Origin: Charina bottae
Taxonomy: Eukaryota > Chordata > Lepidosauria > Squamata > Charinaidae
DNA length: 64,000 nucleotides
Direction of reading: 5' to 3'
Assembly: GCA_023362775.1 (NCBI GenBank)
Contig: JALMGJ010000001.1
Coordinates: forward strand, 64,304,001-64,368,000
In this document: in pieces, positions 11,201 to 25,860 of the stretch
Numbering within the stretch: position 1 is the first letter of the stretch
How the letters are laid out: each line of letters starts with the position of its first letter
Translations under genes and position numbers: made by a program
The notes under the pieces: model-generated
Seen by the model: only the letters and a program-made list of their open reading frames with translations
What the model was told of the DNA's origin: nothing
Database searches by the model: none

Positions 11201-12120
11201 ACACTTTATATAAAGACTTATGGAATCTAAGAAGAAGTGGGAGTGTTGATGTAACATGGACTATTAAATCACTCAAATGAAAAATCAGAAGCACCATTGG
11301 CTCATAAAGTTCAGGGCCTTTGTTGTCTATGCATTAATACAAATACAATTTAATAAGTATAATAGAGACCTAGTGGGAGGAGTCCCACAATTGACATATA
11401 GCAATTGAAGGTTCTAATCTGCTGAAAAGAAACAGTAGAAAGAGAAAAGGAAGAAGCTGCAATGTATATTATCCATGTCTGCTCAGAAATCCAAATCAAT
11501 GGACTTGGTGATATAGAAGAGAGCATCTGGGTTAAAATAAGTAGAAGAATAAATGGAAGCAACTGCTGTTGGTGACTACTGTGTCTGCCTGACCAAAAAT
11601 ACACAGTTGATATTTTCAAAGATCTTTCAAAGATGCATGAAGTAGTAGTGATGGGGGACTTTAATTAACTGTCTAATGATGGGGCAGAAATTCTTCTAGC
11701 ATGGTCATTTAAAGTAATTCCTGATTTGTCTTACTGAAAACCTCCTTCAGAGGGTGGAGGAAGGTCCCAGAGAATCAGCTATCCTTAACTTAATATTAAC
11801 TGATATTGAAGACTTAATTGAAGTGGAGGTAATAAAAGCATTGAAGAAAAATAACCATATATGGGTGTTACTGATTTTAAATGAAACTTAAGCTGAGTGT
11901 AGTTGAATTATGCTGTAGTTATAATTAAGAATTATGCATATGCTGGGCTTCAAAGAAGCAGATTTTACTAATCTCAGACAAATGATAAATAGCATCCCAT
12001 GATAGGAGAAACTAATGGATCAAAGTTTCTAAAGAAGGAAATAATAAAAGCATTAATTGTAAACAATTTGCAATGCAAAAAATAACTAAAAAGGAGGTTG
12101 AACAGTATAGTTGGTTTGCA
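8280..12120. other. putative RD3 intron 1, mostly unclassified
   Basis: About 3.8 kb without a supported exon. Open frames are short, lack flanking splice sites and resemble nothing I know. Confidence 0.5.
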
Positions 12121-12121
12121 A

Positions 12122-12365
12122 TTTTTTAATTTTTTAATTTTTATCCCGCCTTTATTATTTTTATAAATAACTCAAGGTGGCGAACATGCCTAATACTCCT
12201 TCCTCCTCCTATTTTCCCCACAACAACAACCCTGTGAGGTGAGTTGAGCTGAGAGAGAGTGACTGGCCCAAGGTCGCCCAGCCAGCTTTCATGCCTAAGG
12301 CGGGACTAGAACTCTCTGTCTCCTGATTTCTAGCCCGTTGCCTTAACCACTAGACCAAACTGGCA
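12122..12365 (-). mobile_element. tRNA-derived CORE/MIR-like SINE
   Basis: On the minus strand it starts GCCAGTTTGGTCTAGTGGTT (A box), has GAGTTCTAGTCCCGCC (B box), then the MIR-like core with GACCTTGGGCCAGTCACTC and a CCTCACAGGGTTGTTGTTG segment, and ends in an AATAAAGGCGGGATA LINE-like tail. Full-length or nearly so. Confidence 0.8.
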
Positions 12366-12790
12366 ATTGTAGAGATAGTGTCAGAAAAGCAAAGTTCAAA
12401 TGATCTGAGGTTGGCAAAGGGTACTAAGAACAACATTAGTTTGGTCTTCTCTGAGGGAAGTGTATAACTGTTTAGGACAGGATTATTACTATTATTATTT
12501 ATTAAATGGTTATGCAGCCCTACTCCCAGTGAGTTTGGGATACACCCAATTATTTCTTCCAAATTTCTTGTACATTATTTATATTTAACTTGGTAAGTCT
12601 TTTCAGTTGTGGATAAATCTTTGCCTAATATAATTAAAATGCCAGGAGTGCCTGAGACTTTTAACGTATTAGGTCCAAGTTAAAAACATAAGAAATGTTT
12701 TAATTGAATATATTACCACTCAGCAGGTTTAGGCAAGTTAAATTCTTCTTAAAGACTTAAAGATACAATTAACAATAAATTGATCTAGGG

Positions 12791-13099
12791 CAGCCTTTCT
12801 CAACCTTTTGACCCTGGAGGAACCCTTGAAATATTTTTCAGGCCTTGGGGAACCCCTGCACATTCAGGCTCAAATATAGGCCAGAAGTTACAAAATTATT
12901 ATATTCATTTCCTGTGTAGGCCTGTATATATACATTAACAGTGTTCTTAAACTGAAAATAAAGAATGAAACTTACCTCTTTAATGTGAAGTTGCCTGAAT
13001 TTGAAATAATTTTTTAAATAAATCGTGATCTCCCAGGGAACGCCTAGTGGCCTCTCACGGAACTCTAGGGTTCCACGGAACCCTGGTTGAGAAACCCTG
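12791..13099 (+). mobile_element. non-autonomous hAT element, family A, copy 2
   Basis: 309 bp with inverted ends CAGCCTTTCTCAACC and GGTTGAGAAACCCTG and a perfect 8-bp duplication ATCTAGGG (12783-12790, 13100-13107). Same length as the copy at 60389. Confidence 0.92.
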
Positions 13100-13505
13100 A
13101 TCTAGGGTATTAACCCCTTTTTCATCCCTCATTACTTGCCATTAATAAGAATTATTCCATATAACCATTTCTCAAGAAACAAACTTCAGTTGCTTTCTCA
13201 GTAACCTCCAAATACGTCTAGTGTTACAAAACTTTCCTTTGTAAATCGAACTGGACCTTGTTTTGATCAGCAATGTGCAAGTGGCTACAGCCAGGCCTCT
13301 TGAAGGAGCTAATTGTTGTACAGCTCTGGTAAATTATTCAGAGAACACACACACTCAACACTCAGTGCAGTTCCTTTCCCTAATTTCTCTAGGTGCCAAT
13401 TAAATAATCAGTTTAGAATCCTTTAGTGAGTTATGAGCACACACAGTTTCAAGTATTACTAAGTTTTATTGAAATAGAACATGCGCTGCATGCACTTTCA
13501 CTTTC

Positions 13506-13550
13506 GCAGTCATTCATTCATTCATTCCATTCATTCACTCATTCATTCAC
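13506..13550. repeat. (CATT)n microsatellite
   Basis: Imperfect array of about ten ATTC/CATT units. Confidence 0.85.
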
Positions 13551-13874
13551 CTGAATTGCAACCAGAGCTGGGCCAGTATGTAGTCCAAGAGCATGGGGTC
13601 CATCGATCTAGGCACAGGGCTCTGCTGGGATCTTTTCTTTCACATCTTTTATAATTTGGCAGTTGCTGGCTAAACTGCCTTGCACAATGCTGATTTACAA
13701 GCTGCTGTTTTAGTGTTTATTTCTCCAGCTGGTACCCTCATTGTTCTGGAGTTGGCTTCTTGTCTCCCCCCCCCCTTTCATCTTAGTATGCCAGGTATCT
13801 GATAAGATGTGGATGTGTCTTCCTCGCTTTCAAAGAATCGCATTGGGGACTTGCTTTTCTTATATTGAAGCTTA

Positions 13875-13962
13875 TATTGAACCGCCCAGGGTCCCTCCTT
13901 GTGGGGGAGATGGGCGGGATATAAATGTAATAAATAAATAAAATAAATAAATAAATATTGAA
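13875..13962 (+). mobile_element. CR1/L2-clade LINE 3' tail with (AAAT)n
   Basis: GAACCGCCCAGGGTCCCTCC, GGGGGAGATGGGCGGGATAT, then (AAAT)n. A short 3' fragment. Confidence 0.78.
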
Positions 13963-14089
13963 GCTGCCTCTAACTCTTACAGAGAGTAAAAATCTTTTTA
14001 TCATACTAGTTGCCATTTTCATGATGGGAGTGCAGCTACTGTAAATTACGACTCCAGTAGAAGAGAAAAGATGCAGCTCAGGGTTGAAC

Positions 14090-14300
14090 GGTGGAGTCCT
14101 TGGTGCTCTCTGAGCTTGGTTGTTTGCTTGCAGACGTTTCATTACCCAACTAGGTGGTATCATCAGTGCAAGTGAGTATGGGGTTTGCTCCCTGTTTATA
14201 TACAGTAGCTTGCCCTTCCAGTTTTGGTGGGGGTGTGGTTTTCTCTTAGGTAGTTCATTGATCAGGGTATTGTTTTCTGATTTATGGATTTGCTGATTAA
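14090..14300 (+). mobile_element. Penelope-like/Neptune-type repeat fragment (tentative)
   Basis: Contains GCAGACGTTTCATTACCCAA followed by a TCATCAGTGCAAG segment, a module I recognise as a high-copy squamate repeat end. The Penelope-like class is tentative. Confidence 0.45.
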
Positions 14301-14304
14301 AGAG

Positions 14305-16450
14305 GGTTGAATATGAGAAGAATGGAAGTATGGTGTAACCTTATAAAAGGAAGAGAAATAATAAGTTTGTTAGTAACTGCTACAAAGATCGGAAGTTGCT
14401 TCTTTATATATCTTTTCTTTTTCTCTTTCTTTTACTTGCACTACTTTTCACAGAGTTTGCCTCCTAGAGCAATCACCCATATGCTAATGAGGCATGCTTC
14501 ATTTGCCAGATTCCAACAGGTTTGAACTGTTCTGAACTGGCACAGAATCCTTGCATGGAGGAGTTGTGCTGGCTGGGGAATTCTGGGAGTTGAAGTCCAC
14601 ATAGCTTAAAGTTGCTGAGATTGAGAAACACTGATCTAATAGAACAGTCTGGCAATTCTCAAAAGTGGGATTTCCTTCTGTTGAGTCCTAGTGCTTGCTT
14701 GAGTAACCTAATAATTCCTAATACTGACTTATCTTGTTTACTTAACTTTGTTAATTTAGCTAGTATATTTTTATACTGCTTCCCATGGAAAAACATCTTG
14801 AAGTGGTTTACAAATCATAATATGTTATAATAGAAAAAGTACAGTTAAACAGTATAAAATGAAATTAATTTAAAAGGGGAAGAAAAGAAAAACAAAAGCA
14901 AAAGCCCATTGATCATTGATCCAACATTTATATAGGGAAGACCTGAGTGAAGAAATGTGTCTTCAATAGACCTGACGGAACTCCTGATGGCTTCTATGGC
15001 TGTTACAACATTGGGAACATAATGTGCCATTTGTCAGAAACAGATGAAAACTGATTTGGTAAACTTACTATCATTTGTCCCTCCAGAAGCTTGTTATTTC
15101 TAATAGACACTCTTGGAAACCTTGAACTTCTTTAATTCAGAATTGTATATACTTATCCTTGTTTTTATAAATTATTAACGAGCTATCTCTAAAAATCTTA
15201 TTTAGGGCAAACAGAAGCTTTTTCCTGATGGGGAGAGTTACCTTGCTTCATCTAGAGAAGGCCAAATACTTGCCTACCCCCTCATTTTTATCTGTCCAGA
15301 GTACTGTAGATTGCATTGTTTCATTCATTCATGCCTTTTCTAAATTCAGGGTGTAGTAATCCTCAGTTTCTGTTTTATTGTTTAGTGACTTACTGGTGAC
15401 TTACTTAAAACTAGCTTTTTCAAGCTGTTGACCCCCAGAAGCTGGAGAGGTTCCCTTAAGTATGAAGAAAGCTGCTTTAAAGCATATTTCATATTCCTTT
15501 TCATCTGCCTAACCTCATAGTTTGGACAACAAAGAACTCATCTAGCTGAGCATTTTCAGTGCTTTACTGTATTGACTCTTGAGAAGTTTCTTTAGGCAAC
15601 ACTGAAGAACCTCTTAACCTTGATGTTGAGAGAGTGGCTGATTACCATGAGCTTTTCAAGTCTTTCCTCCCCCAAGTTGGAGTAACTGCAAGTAGCTTCC
15701 TGTTTTGTGAGGTACCACTGAAAACTCCTGAGCAGTAGGGGTGGGGAAAGCCTTTTATGCAATCATCCTCATGCATAAAGGATGAAAATCAACACACCCA
15801 CTGCAAGAAAAGGCTTTTTACTTGGTGGGAGGGGTTGAGTATAGACTGATGTTTGGCATGAGAATGGCCACTTTCAAGGAGACTTCTGCTGTGAAATGTG
15901 CCAAAGCACCTATCATGTTGTGGAAAGATTTTGCTAGTGCAACAAAGTGTTAGTTAGGGTCCCCTCTTTTTTTTTTAAGTTTCCACTTTCTGAAATATCA
16001 ATGTTTATTTCTCCCTCAAAAAACTAGGGAAATTTCAGCTCTACCATTGAGGATCAAGGCATCTCCAACTGGATTGAAAATGAATTCTGAGACCATGGCA
16101 AACTGCTGCTAGTTCAGTATATAGTTCAGTAGATAATGCCTGAGTTGGGGAAAGAACATTAATTTGGATAAACTTGGCCAGATAGCCCTGTTCCAGTTCC
16201 TATAGACCAAACACAATGACTGCAACATTCTCTTCCAACATAGCTGATTAGATGTCCTTTGGAGGTCAATAGGAAGACTCTGAGTAGAATGGTACTCTTC
16301 TACTTAATGCTGACACTATCTAGAATTCAGAGATCTGCTGCCTCTGATACAACCTTCATGACTAAGAGTCACTGATAGCCTTGTTCCCATATTGGTCTTT
16401 CTTGCTCACTAGAATGGGAACATTTTTGTTAACAGAAACAGCTGAGCAAT
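14305..16450. other. putative RD3 intron 1, unclassified
   Basis: No exon or clear repeat. 14755-15060 may be an old LINE end (a TTGAAGTGGTTTACAA motif) but is too diverged to call. Confidence 0.45.
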
Positions 16451-16454
16451 ATTT

Positions 16455-16464
16455 GTGCGTGTGT

Positions 16465-16540
<76 letters not shown>
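16455..16540. repeat. (CA)n-(AT)4-(GT)n palindromic microsatellite
   Basis: GTGTGTGTA, then about 17 CA units, then ATATATAT, then about 16 GT units, so the block can fold on itself. It ends about 72 bp before the RD3 exon 2 acceptor. Confidence 0.95.
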
Positions 16541-16542
<2 letters not shown>

Positions 16543-16544
16543 AG

Positions 16545-18525
<1,981 letters not shown>

Positions 18526-19000
18526 CTTTATTTGTAACCTTAGTTTTTAGAAACAGACTATTTTATTTATTTGTGGGTCTATTTGCAGGAGGATTATTTT
18601 TGTCCTCTTTCCAATTGTCTCTCTGTTGGGGGGAAATTCATATGAACTCTTTTAATCCATGCATCTGTGCCTGTAGGTTTCTGTTTTTCTTGGGCAAGTA
18701 CGTAAGAAATCACTCGGGCACATTAGCCTCACCTATTACCAGTCTGGTATGCTGTGAGCGTGCATGAAAAACTACATACATCTCAGCTTCGGTATTTGAA
18801 GTTTGCCTTTTGTCACCTAAAAGAGAGGCCCAGGAAGTAATAATGAAAAACATGCCTGTGTATTTGTTTTAGCTTTGTTTTGGATTTCCCTCTCAATCCT
18901 TTTGCTCATGATCACACAAAAACGGGCATACACTATACAACACCCATCCCACAAATCCCAACCAGCCATTTTGCATCATATGCAGGGGTCCATAAATAAA
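18526..19000 (+). other. RD3: RD3 3' UTR to first AATAAA
   Basis: The first AATAAA downstream is at 18995-19000. Whether it is used is unknown; the true UTR may be longer. Confidence 0.4.
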
Positions 19001-21430
19001 AAGGCAGAAAGAACATCTCATTTAGAGCTGTCCAGCATTAAACTTAAAAGTAAACATCACAAGATGGCAGTGGTTTCTTCTTTTTTCCTTTTTGCCAAAA
19101 TGCCACCAAGAACTGCTGTCAGCGTCATGAACTGGAGGGATGCCAATAACTCCTACGTAGAAAGCTGAGCCTTGAAGGCTACTTCTGGCTACAAAATTTG
19201 AATGGAGGCATAAGCAAATGGTTGACTGGCAATTGAGAACAATTTTAACATCTGGAAATTCTTCCTCTTTGGCAACCAGTTGCTACATGGCCTTAGCTAC
19301 TATATAGTATACCTTGACTTAATAATCAGTGACTTCCATGGACAGCCCATATTATCTATATCCTTGAAAAAAACAGGGACCTCCATGTAGACATTTTAAG
19401 GCAAAATATTTCTTGCTATAAAACTGGAAAGAACAACGGGCTTCTACACTTCTAGGGGGAAAGGGAATGCTTTGAAGCACCATTTTTCAAGGTGTATCTC
19501 CAAGGCAGTGCTTTCATTTCCCCTTCCCTGGGTTGAAATCATCTAAAATATATGCAAGAAAACGTATTTCCTTATTTTTATTCTTACTGCACACATTTCT
19601 ATACCACTGGCTCCAGAAGAAGCATTTTTGTTTCTGAACATCAGTCACTTGGATGTATAAAATTTATTTGGTTTGTTCCTTGATGAAAGACAAAGTGCTG
19701 CCATGACCACAATGGAATGGAACTCCAAACCTGAGTCATAAACCTTACTGGGCTTATTTTGGGCTTATGTGATATTTAAAAGCCATAAACTCACTTTAAT
19801 GTAATGTAAGACTGGCTATTCCCCTCCCCTCCCCAAGCATGGTGACATAACCAGGTCTTTAGGTTTGATATGCCATGTTCTGTTTAACAGCTTTAATGTT
19901 ACTTTAAGAACTCAATTTGATACATCTTCTAATTAGCAATGTTTTTCTACTGTTATTAAAATGTAATTCCTTGAGAAAACAAAACAGAGACCATGTGTGT
20001 TCAGGAGCTGTGGTTATATCTGAATGCAGTGTCCATTCTTACCTGAGAGAGAGTAGTATTGAACACAATTGTGTGGTTGAAATGCATGTATGGAACCGTA
20101 CTGCACAGGACTGAAAGATTTTATTTTTAACTGGAATATATCACTCAGGTTGTAATCCATATTCCTACCTCCCTAGGAAAACTCTGTTGAAGACAGTGGA
20201 ATTGTACATCTTCGTACATACATACAGGACTAGACAACCTGTGACCCACTGGGTCATCGTTTCAGAGATATTTCCTTACCAGATTCCTCAATGCCTTCAA
20301 CAATGGCAGAGCTTCTAATGTGCTGCCTTCACTGGAAAAGTTCTGAAAAATCCAGGGAGATATTCAGAGATGTATCTGCCTTGAAAATAGCCCCAGTTGA
20401 ACTGCATAGCCCAGTCAAACATCAAGAGTTGACCACAGGAAATGTTTTATGACATTTTATATTAGGTCATAAAATGTTTTATGATAATCTTTATGTCATA
20501 AAATGTTTTATACAATTTGCCAAATTTCTATTCCACAGGAGTCATGGGTCCCAGATTTTGGACACATTCTGTAAGTTAGTCCATTTGAGGTACCATGGCT
20601 CAAAAATTGTTGCCCTACGATGCACCGTTTCACCCAGTTAAAGGTTACATTCAGACAAACAGGAGAGTTTCAGTATATATATTGCAGTGCTAATTGCTAA
20701 ATTAAACAACTGGAAGAAGGGTGGGTAAAGTGGAAAGAGAAGCTTTAACATTGACAAATCTGATTTAGCAGAAAACAGAGCCATTCCTATTAAATAGTTA
20801 ATTAAAAATAGCCATACCTATGAAACACAAAACCAGCTGGCATGCTGAAGAATTGGCATGGCTTTCACAAAGAAAAGTCAATATTATCTGAATGTTCTAA
20901 AAAAATGCGTTGGTGGGATGATCCATTGATACAGTTGGACTTTTCAAAATATTTCAAACTGTTTCTCACTGAAAGTCTAAGCAAGTGGAATACTGTAAAC
21001 ACAGTAAAGAAAAGCAATGAGATCTCCCCCAAAATTTGGGCCTCATCCAATAAATTATTGTCCAAGAGTCAAGCTGCTCTCCTTACCAGATATTCCTTTT
21101 AAACATTACCCTGAGGATTGTGCTAATGCTGGCATTTTTGTTTCTCTTACTGATTGATTATATTTGTTTGGAAGAAAATTATATAAAGCATTAGAATAAT
21201 TATGATTTTTATTAAGAACTAGACAACGCTGTGACCTGTAGGGTCATCTTTTGAGGGAGAGGTGGTGCAGTCTGATTTGACCAGAATGAACATTAAATTT
21301 TAGGCTGACCATATTTTTTTTACCCCAACACTGGATGGTCCCATCATCATCTAAGAAGAGTATATATCATAAATAGAAAAATAATTGTAGTGGCAAATGA
21401 ACTTCAATAATAAGTTAATATTTACTTACC
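19001..21430. other. intergenic, no gene recognised
   Basis: No exon-like signals. 20440-20520 carries two direct copies of GTCATAAAATGTTTTAT, nothing more. Confidence 0.5.
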
Positions 21431-21439
21431 TAAACAGAT

Positions 21440-21715
21440 AAACAGAATGACCACGGGCAGGCAAAAAAGCAGTGGGAGTGACTTCCAACTTCCTGCCGGC
21501 TTCCCCATTGACTTTGCTTGAGGGAAGCTGGCAGGGAGCGTTGGAAATAACAATCACGTGACCACAGGGATGCTGCAATGGCCACAACTTCGCAAATAAA
21601 ACTGGTCTGAACATTGTGGAAATTTCAATTCCACAGGAGTAATGGGTCCCAGATTTTTTATGCATTCTGTAAGTTAGTGGATTTTAGGTACCTTGATTCA
21701 AAATTTGTTGCGGTA
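21440..21715 (-). mobile_element. Tc1/mariner MITE fragment
   Basis: CACGTGACCACAGGGATGCT and GCAATGGCCACAACTTCG match the interior of the longer element at 35645-36360 (CATGACCACAGGGGTGCTGC, AATGGCCAGAACTTCG). The ends are not intact. Confidence 0.5.
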
Positions 21716-21775
21716 TAATGCACCATTTGGGCTAACTTGGAGGGTACAGACAGACAAACAAACAGATAAACACAA

Positions 21776-21815
21776 TGAGTGTGTGTGTGTGTATGTATGT
21801 GTGTGTGTGTGTGTG

Positions 21816-21860
<45 letters not shown>
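21776..21860. repeat. (TG)n microsatellite with ATGT interruptions
   Basis: Long GT/TG dinucleotide array interrupted by TATATA and TATG. Confidence 0.95.
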
Positions 21861-21864
21861 AGTA

Positions 21865-23190
21865 CGTATCAATGTAATGCTGCCTGGCCTTTATTCTTGA
21901 ATTTGTTACAAATCACAGAAAGATGTCATTTCCCTACTGGCAGACCCATCTTTCCAAGGGTTTCTTGGGGGGTGGGGGAGAAACAAAAACTTGCAATTAC
22001 TGGGTGGAGCCTTTCTACCAGGGACTCTCCCCTATATATAAAAAAGTGCCAAAGCCAAATTCAGCATTTTTCTTAATTAAAAAAAAACTACTTAAAACCC
22101 CACCCCCCAGAAGGGATAACTATGCAACCATGCAATTCTCTGTAACAGGGAGATTTTTATGAATGTTCATTTATCCAGGTATAAAAAAAAATTATTCAAG
22201 GAAAAAGAGAGCAAAAATCCCAGGGAGGATTCCAAGACCAAAATAGTATGTCCAGTTGGTTATGTTACCTGAAAAAAATATTAGGCTTCAGGGTACATGT
22301 GGAATTCATTTCAGTGAGAATAATCTGAGAATCCATTTTAGCTTCCTGTTCAAATATTTTTTAAGCTAATGCAAATTGAAAGCAAAATTTCATCTATGGG
22401 AATCAGAGATAAGTGAAAACCAATTTCTTAACAGACTCTCTTGTTTTGCCCTGCTGCAGAGTACCTTTTGTTTCTACTCAGCAAATCAGAAAATTCTCTA
22501 GCGTCTGAAACCAGCTTCTCAGTGATACTACACTTGAATTACAAAAGAATTAGTCAACTCTAACAAAAGATAGAACTGCCCTAGTAAGGTTTTCTAACAT
22601 GGAGTCAATTTACTAGGAACTAGACACTAGGAACACTATTGAGGTACATCAGAATATAGGGATTTGCTGTAGGGGATATAAAAAATTAAGCTACTTTAAC
22701 AGTTTGGGGCATTTAGAGTTTAAAATACCCCCGTTTGTAAAAATAAGGGTAAGTGTTTAGGACTATGTCTACGTTGCAATAGCCTCTAGCCCAGAACAAC
22801 AAAAAGATGCACAGATAAAGCAATAGTTGTATTCATTCAGATACACATTAAAATGTGTGTTCTAAATATATAGGATGCATCATATATAAATAAACTAATT
22901 GCCAATCCTGTACAATGCAGGTACATAAACTGTCTCTCTCAATATTTTGCTGTTGCAGCCAAAATTGGCAATGAAACGTAAATAAGATACTGTACTGGTT
23001 TTTAAAATTATTCATGTTAAATGTAAATTCTGAATACATTTACAGGTAGACAGGGTGCCCTCTGGTGGTGTATTAAGGGTTGCATCAAATGGGAATTGTG
23101 AAACTTTAGACATCTTGGAAGAAGCCATTGGCTTTTTCCATACTAGCCAAGCTCAACTCAGAGATGTTACTTTTGTACTACACCTGGTTT
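21865..23190. other. intergenic, no gene recognised
   Basis: AT-rich; no supported feature. Confidence 0.5.
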
Positions 23191-23194
23191 GAAT

Positions 23195-23480
23195 TGTGGA
23201 GAGCCAGTATGTTATAGTGGTTATGGTAGTGGTTATGGTTATGTAGTGGTTATGTGGTGGTTATAGGAGTTATGTAGTGGTTATAGGAGCAGGGAAACCC
23301 ATGTTCTAGTCATGTGGAAGCAAGTTAGGTGACCTTGAGCCAGTCATTCCCTCTCACCCTAATCAGTGTCAGACTCTGTAACAAGCCAACTGAAAAATAA
23401 CTCATTGCATCATGCATTGATAGCTTTGCTATGAGAACTGAAGCAAGCACAATGCAAAACATGTGAATCTTGCAACCAAG
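23195..23480 (+). mobile_element. CORE/MIR-like SINE with multiplied A-box region
   Basis: Head GAGCCAGTATGTTATAGTGG and core AGGTGACCTTGAGCCAGTCA mark the SINE. Between them the block TAGTGGTTATG is repeated about six times with variation (23211-23290), an internal expansion absent from the other copies. Confidence 0.65.
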
Positions 23481-23559
23481 TGGGACGAATGCTAGGGACA
23501 GCAACTACTATGAATTGTAAATTTTATTAATTTATTGTCCTTTGTTTTAATTCCACCTC

Positions 23560-23712
23560 CATCTGGATTTATAATTATTTATTATTTTATATGCTGTACT
23601 TCGATGTTTTATATTTTGTTTTAATCTATTTTATTGTAAACCGCCCAGAGTTCCCCGTTGGGGGAGATGGGCGGTTATATAAATTTAATTAATTAAATTA
23701 AATTAAGTAAAC
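23560..23712 (+). mobile_element. CR1/L2-clade LINE 3' tail
   Basis: TTATTGTAAACCGCCCAGAG, GGGGGAGATGGGCGGTTATA, then AATTAAATT repeats, nearly identical to the tail at 59850-59915. Confidence 0.8.
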
Positions 23713-23784
23713 TTTATTCCATCAAGTACATGTTATCTGAGCAAACCACAGAAGAGTAAAAAGATTAAGAAAACTGTTGGATCA

Positions 23785-24188
23785 ACCAAATGCCATTTGG
23801 TTCACCATGCTTATTCCTCCAGTGGTCAGTCAGAGCTACCAGGTGCAATGTAAGGTGCTGGTTGTCATCTACAAGGCCCTACATGGAATACGGTCTGGAT
23901 TTGCGGGACTGCCTTTCTCCCCTTGTCTCCCTGTCCAGTGAGATCCAACAGAATTGGCATGCTTTGAGTCCTATTAAGCAGGGTCATCTTGTAGGGCCCA
24001 TGAGGTCCGCACAGCCCTGACCCTGCCTTGAAGTCCTGGCTCTTTCCACAAGTACTAGACTAGGATACTATACACACCTACCATTGAGACTGCGTTCTCT
24101 TAATGTAATGGTTTCCTTCCCCCCGTATGGCGCCCAGAGTCGTACAAGTAGGAGGCTATAAAAATTGCAATGATAAATAAATATATTC
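23785..24188 (+). mobile_element. old LINE (CR1/L2-clade) 3' fragment
   Basis: Contains a reverse-transcriptase C-terminal coding remnant (AAGGCCCTACATGGAAT; compare the intact frame at 59118-59720) and a tail GGCGCCCAGAGTCG ... AATAAATA. Frames are broken. Confidence 0.65.
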
Positions 24189-24439
24189 CATTTTCCCTCC
24201 CACGTGGCAATCATTATTGGACCTTCATTGCATCAGTAGGCTGTCATCTAGCAGTACTGTTCAATGATGCAGCCTGCACCCTATTGGGGCAAGATGGGTG
24301 AGAAGAGTTCCCAACGTACAAACTGATGTGTTAGGTTTGCAAAATATTTCACAGATAAATTCCCATTTGCTCAGATCGTATCTCCAGTTTAGCAGAATTA
24401 AATAAAGTTACTTGGACAATTTCTTGAAAGGCTACTTGG

Positions 24440-25860
24440 AATTCTTCTGATCTTGTGGACTCTGAGAAAGTGGATAGGATAATTAGCAGCATGAGCTCTG
24501 CCACTTGTGGGCTGGATCCATACCCTATGCTGGCTCCTTAGGGCAGACAAAGATTGGGTGAATGGCAGGAACTGAGGTGATCAATGCCTTTCTTCAACCT
24601 CATCTTTTTAGGGAAGGTGTTGGAGAAGATGGTGGGGCTGCAGTTCCAATGGGCCCTGGAGAAATCAGATTCTCTTGATTGTTTGCAGTCAGAGTTCAGA
24701 CCTAAGTATGGGACAGAAACTATATTGGTCACTCTTGCGATGACCTCTATCAGGACCTGGAGAGCGCGTTACCTTCTGATTCTATTAGATCTCTCGGCGG
24801 CATCTGATACCAACCACCATGGTGTCAGGCTGGAATACATGTGAGGGTTAAGAGTTAGAAGTACTGTTTTGCAATAGTAAAGGAGAGCGATTTAGCCCTT
24901 GGCCACTGATTTATGGGGTGGCTCAGTGTTTTGCTCCCCCCCTTTCCCCATCTTATTTATCATCTATATGAAACCACTGAGGGGGTCATCCACTGATTTG
25001 GGGTAACACTGATATACAGGATGTGCCCTTACCCAATGTCTAGCGACAGTAAGAGATTGGACGGGACAAGACAAGACAAGACAAGACAAGACAAGACAAG
25101 ACAAGACAAGACAAGACAAGACAAGACAAGACAAGACAAGTATCTCCTGGGTTCATGGCAGATTGAGTCCAGCACTAGGAGAGCCTTTTCCCAGCTTTGG
25201 CTGGTTCATTTTGGAATGACAATCACTCACACCCTCATTACTTTATGACTGCATTTCTGCAATGCACTCTTCTTAGGTGTGACTCTAAACACTACACAGA
25301 AACTGGTACAGAATGCAGGAGACCATATATAGGCAGGCGAGAGCTGCTTCAGCAGTGTAACACTAATATTACAGGCATTGCCAACAGGTTCCTGGGTTCA
25401 AATCAAGGATGTTGACAATGATCTAAAAAGCCACATATGGCCTGGGTTTAGGTTACATAATGGACTGTCTCCCCCAAATAGAATCTGCCTCTGCTGTCCA
25501 AGCAATCCAAGAAAAATGATGTGGCTCCCCTCTTTAAAATGTTAGGGGATAGGAGCTTGGAGACAGGCATTCTTGGTAGCTATCCCATTCCTGTGGAATT
25601 ATCTCCCCCAGAGATCCAGATGTCCCCAACCCTGTTAATGTTTAAAAACCCCACAAAACTCTTTCAATGAGCATTTGGAGAGTGAATAATAACTATGTTT
25701 TAATTATTGATAAATTAAATAATATTTTTAATTTATTTAAATTATTTAAATAAATTACTATTTTAAACAGTAATGGTACTATTACTGTTTTAGATTTTTT
25801 GTGGAATGCAAGCCACCTACAGTTATTTCAAAGAGGACATAATATAAATAAAGGCAAAAA
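24440..25860 (+). mobile_element. decayed CR1/L2-clade LINE, RT region
   Basis: A frame at 24584-24844 reads like a LINE reverse transcriptase: GKVLEKMV...LQFQWALE, then LLILLDLSAASDT, matching the LLLDLSAAFDT catalytic-motif region. Downstream frames are disrupted and the body is split by an (ACAAG)n array. The 3' part resembles a LINE tail near 25800. Confidence 0.65.
25064..25140. repeat. (ACAAG)n pentanucleotide array
   Basis: About 15 perfect ACAAG units inside the decayed LINE. Very uniform, so young and probably polymorphic. Confidence 0.95.

Noticed and set aside
24584..24844. 86-codon frame as a host gene
   Set aside because: It is a LINE reverse-transcriptase remnant (LLDLSAASDT).
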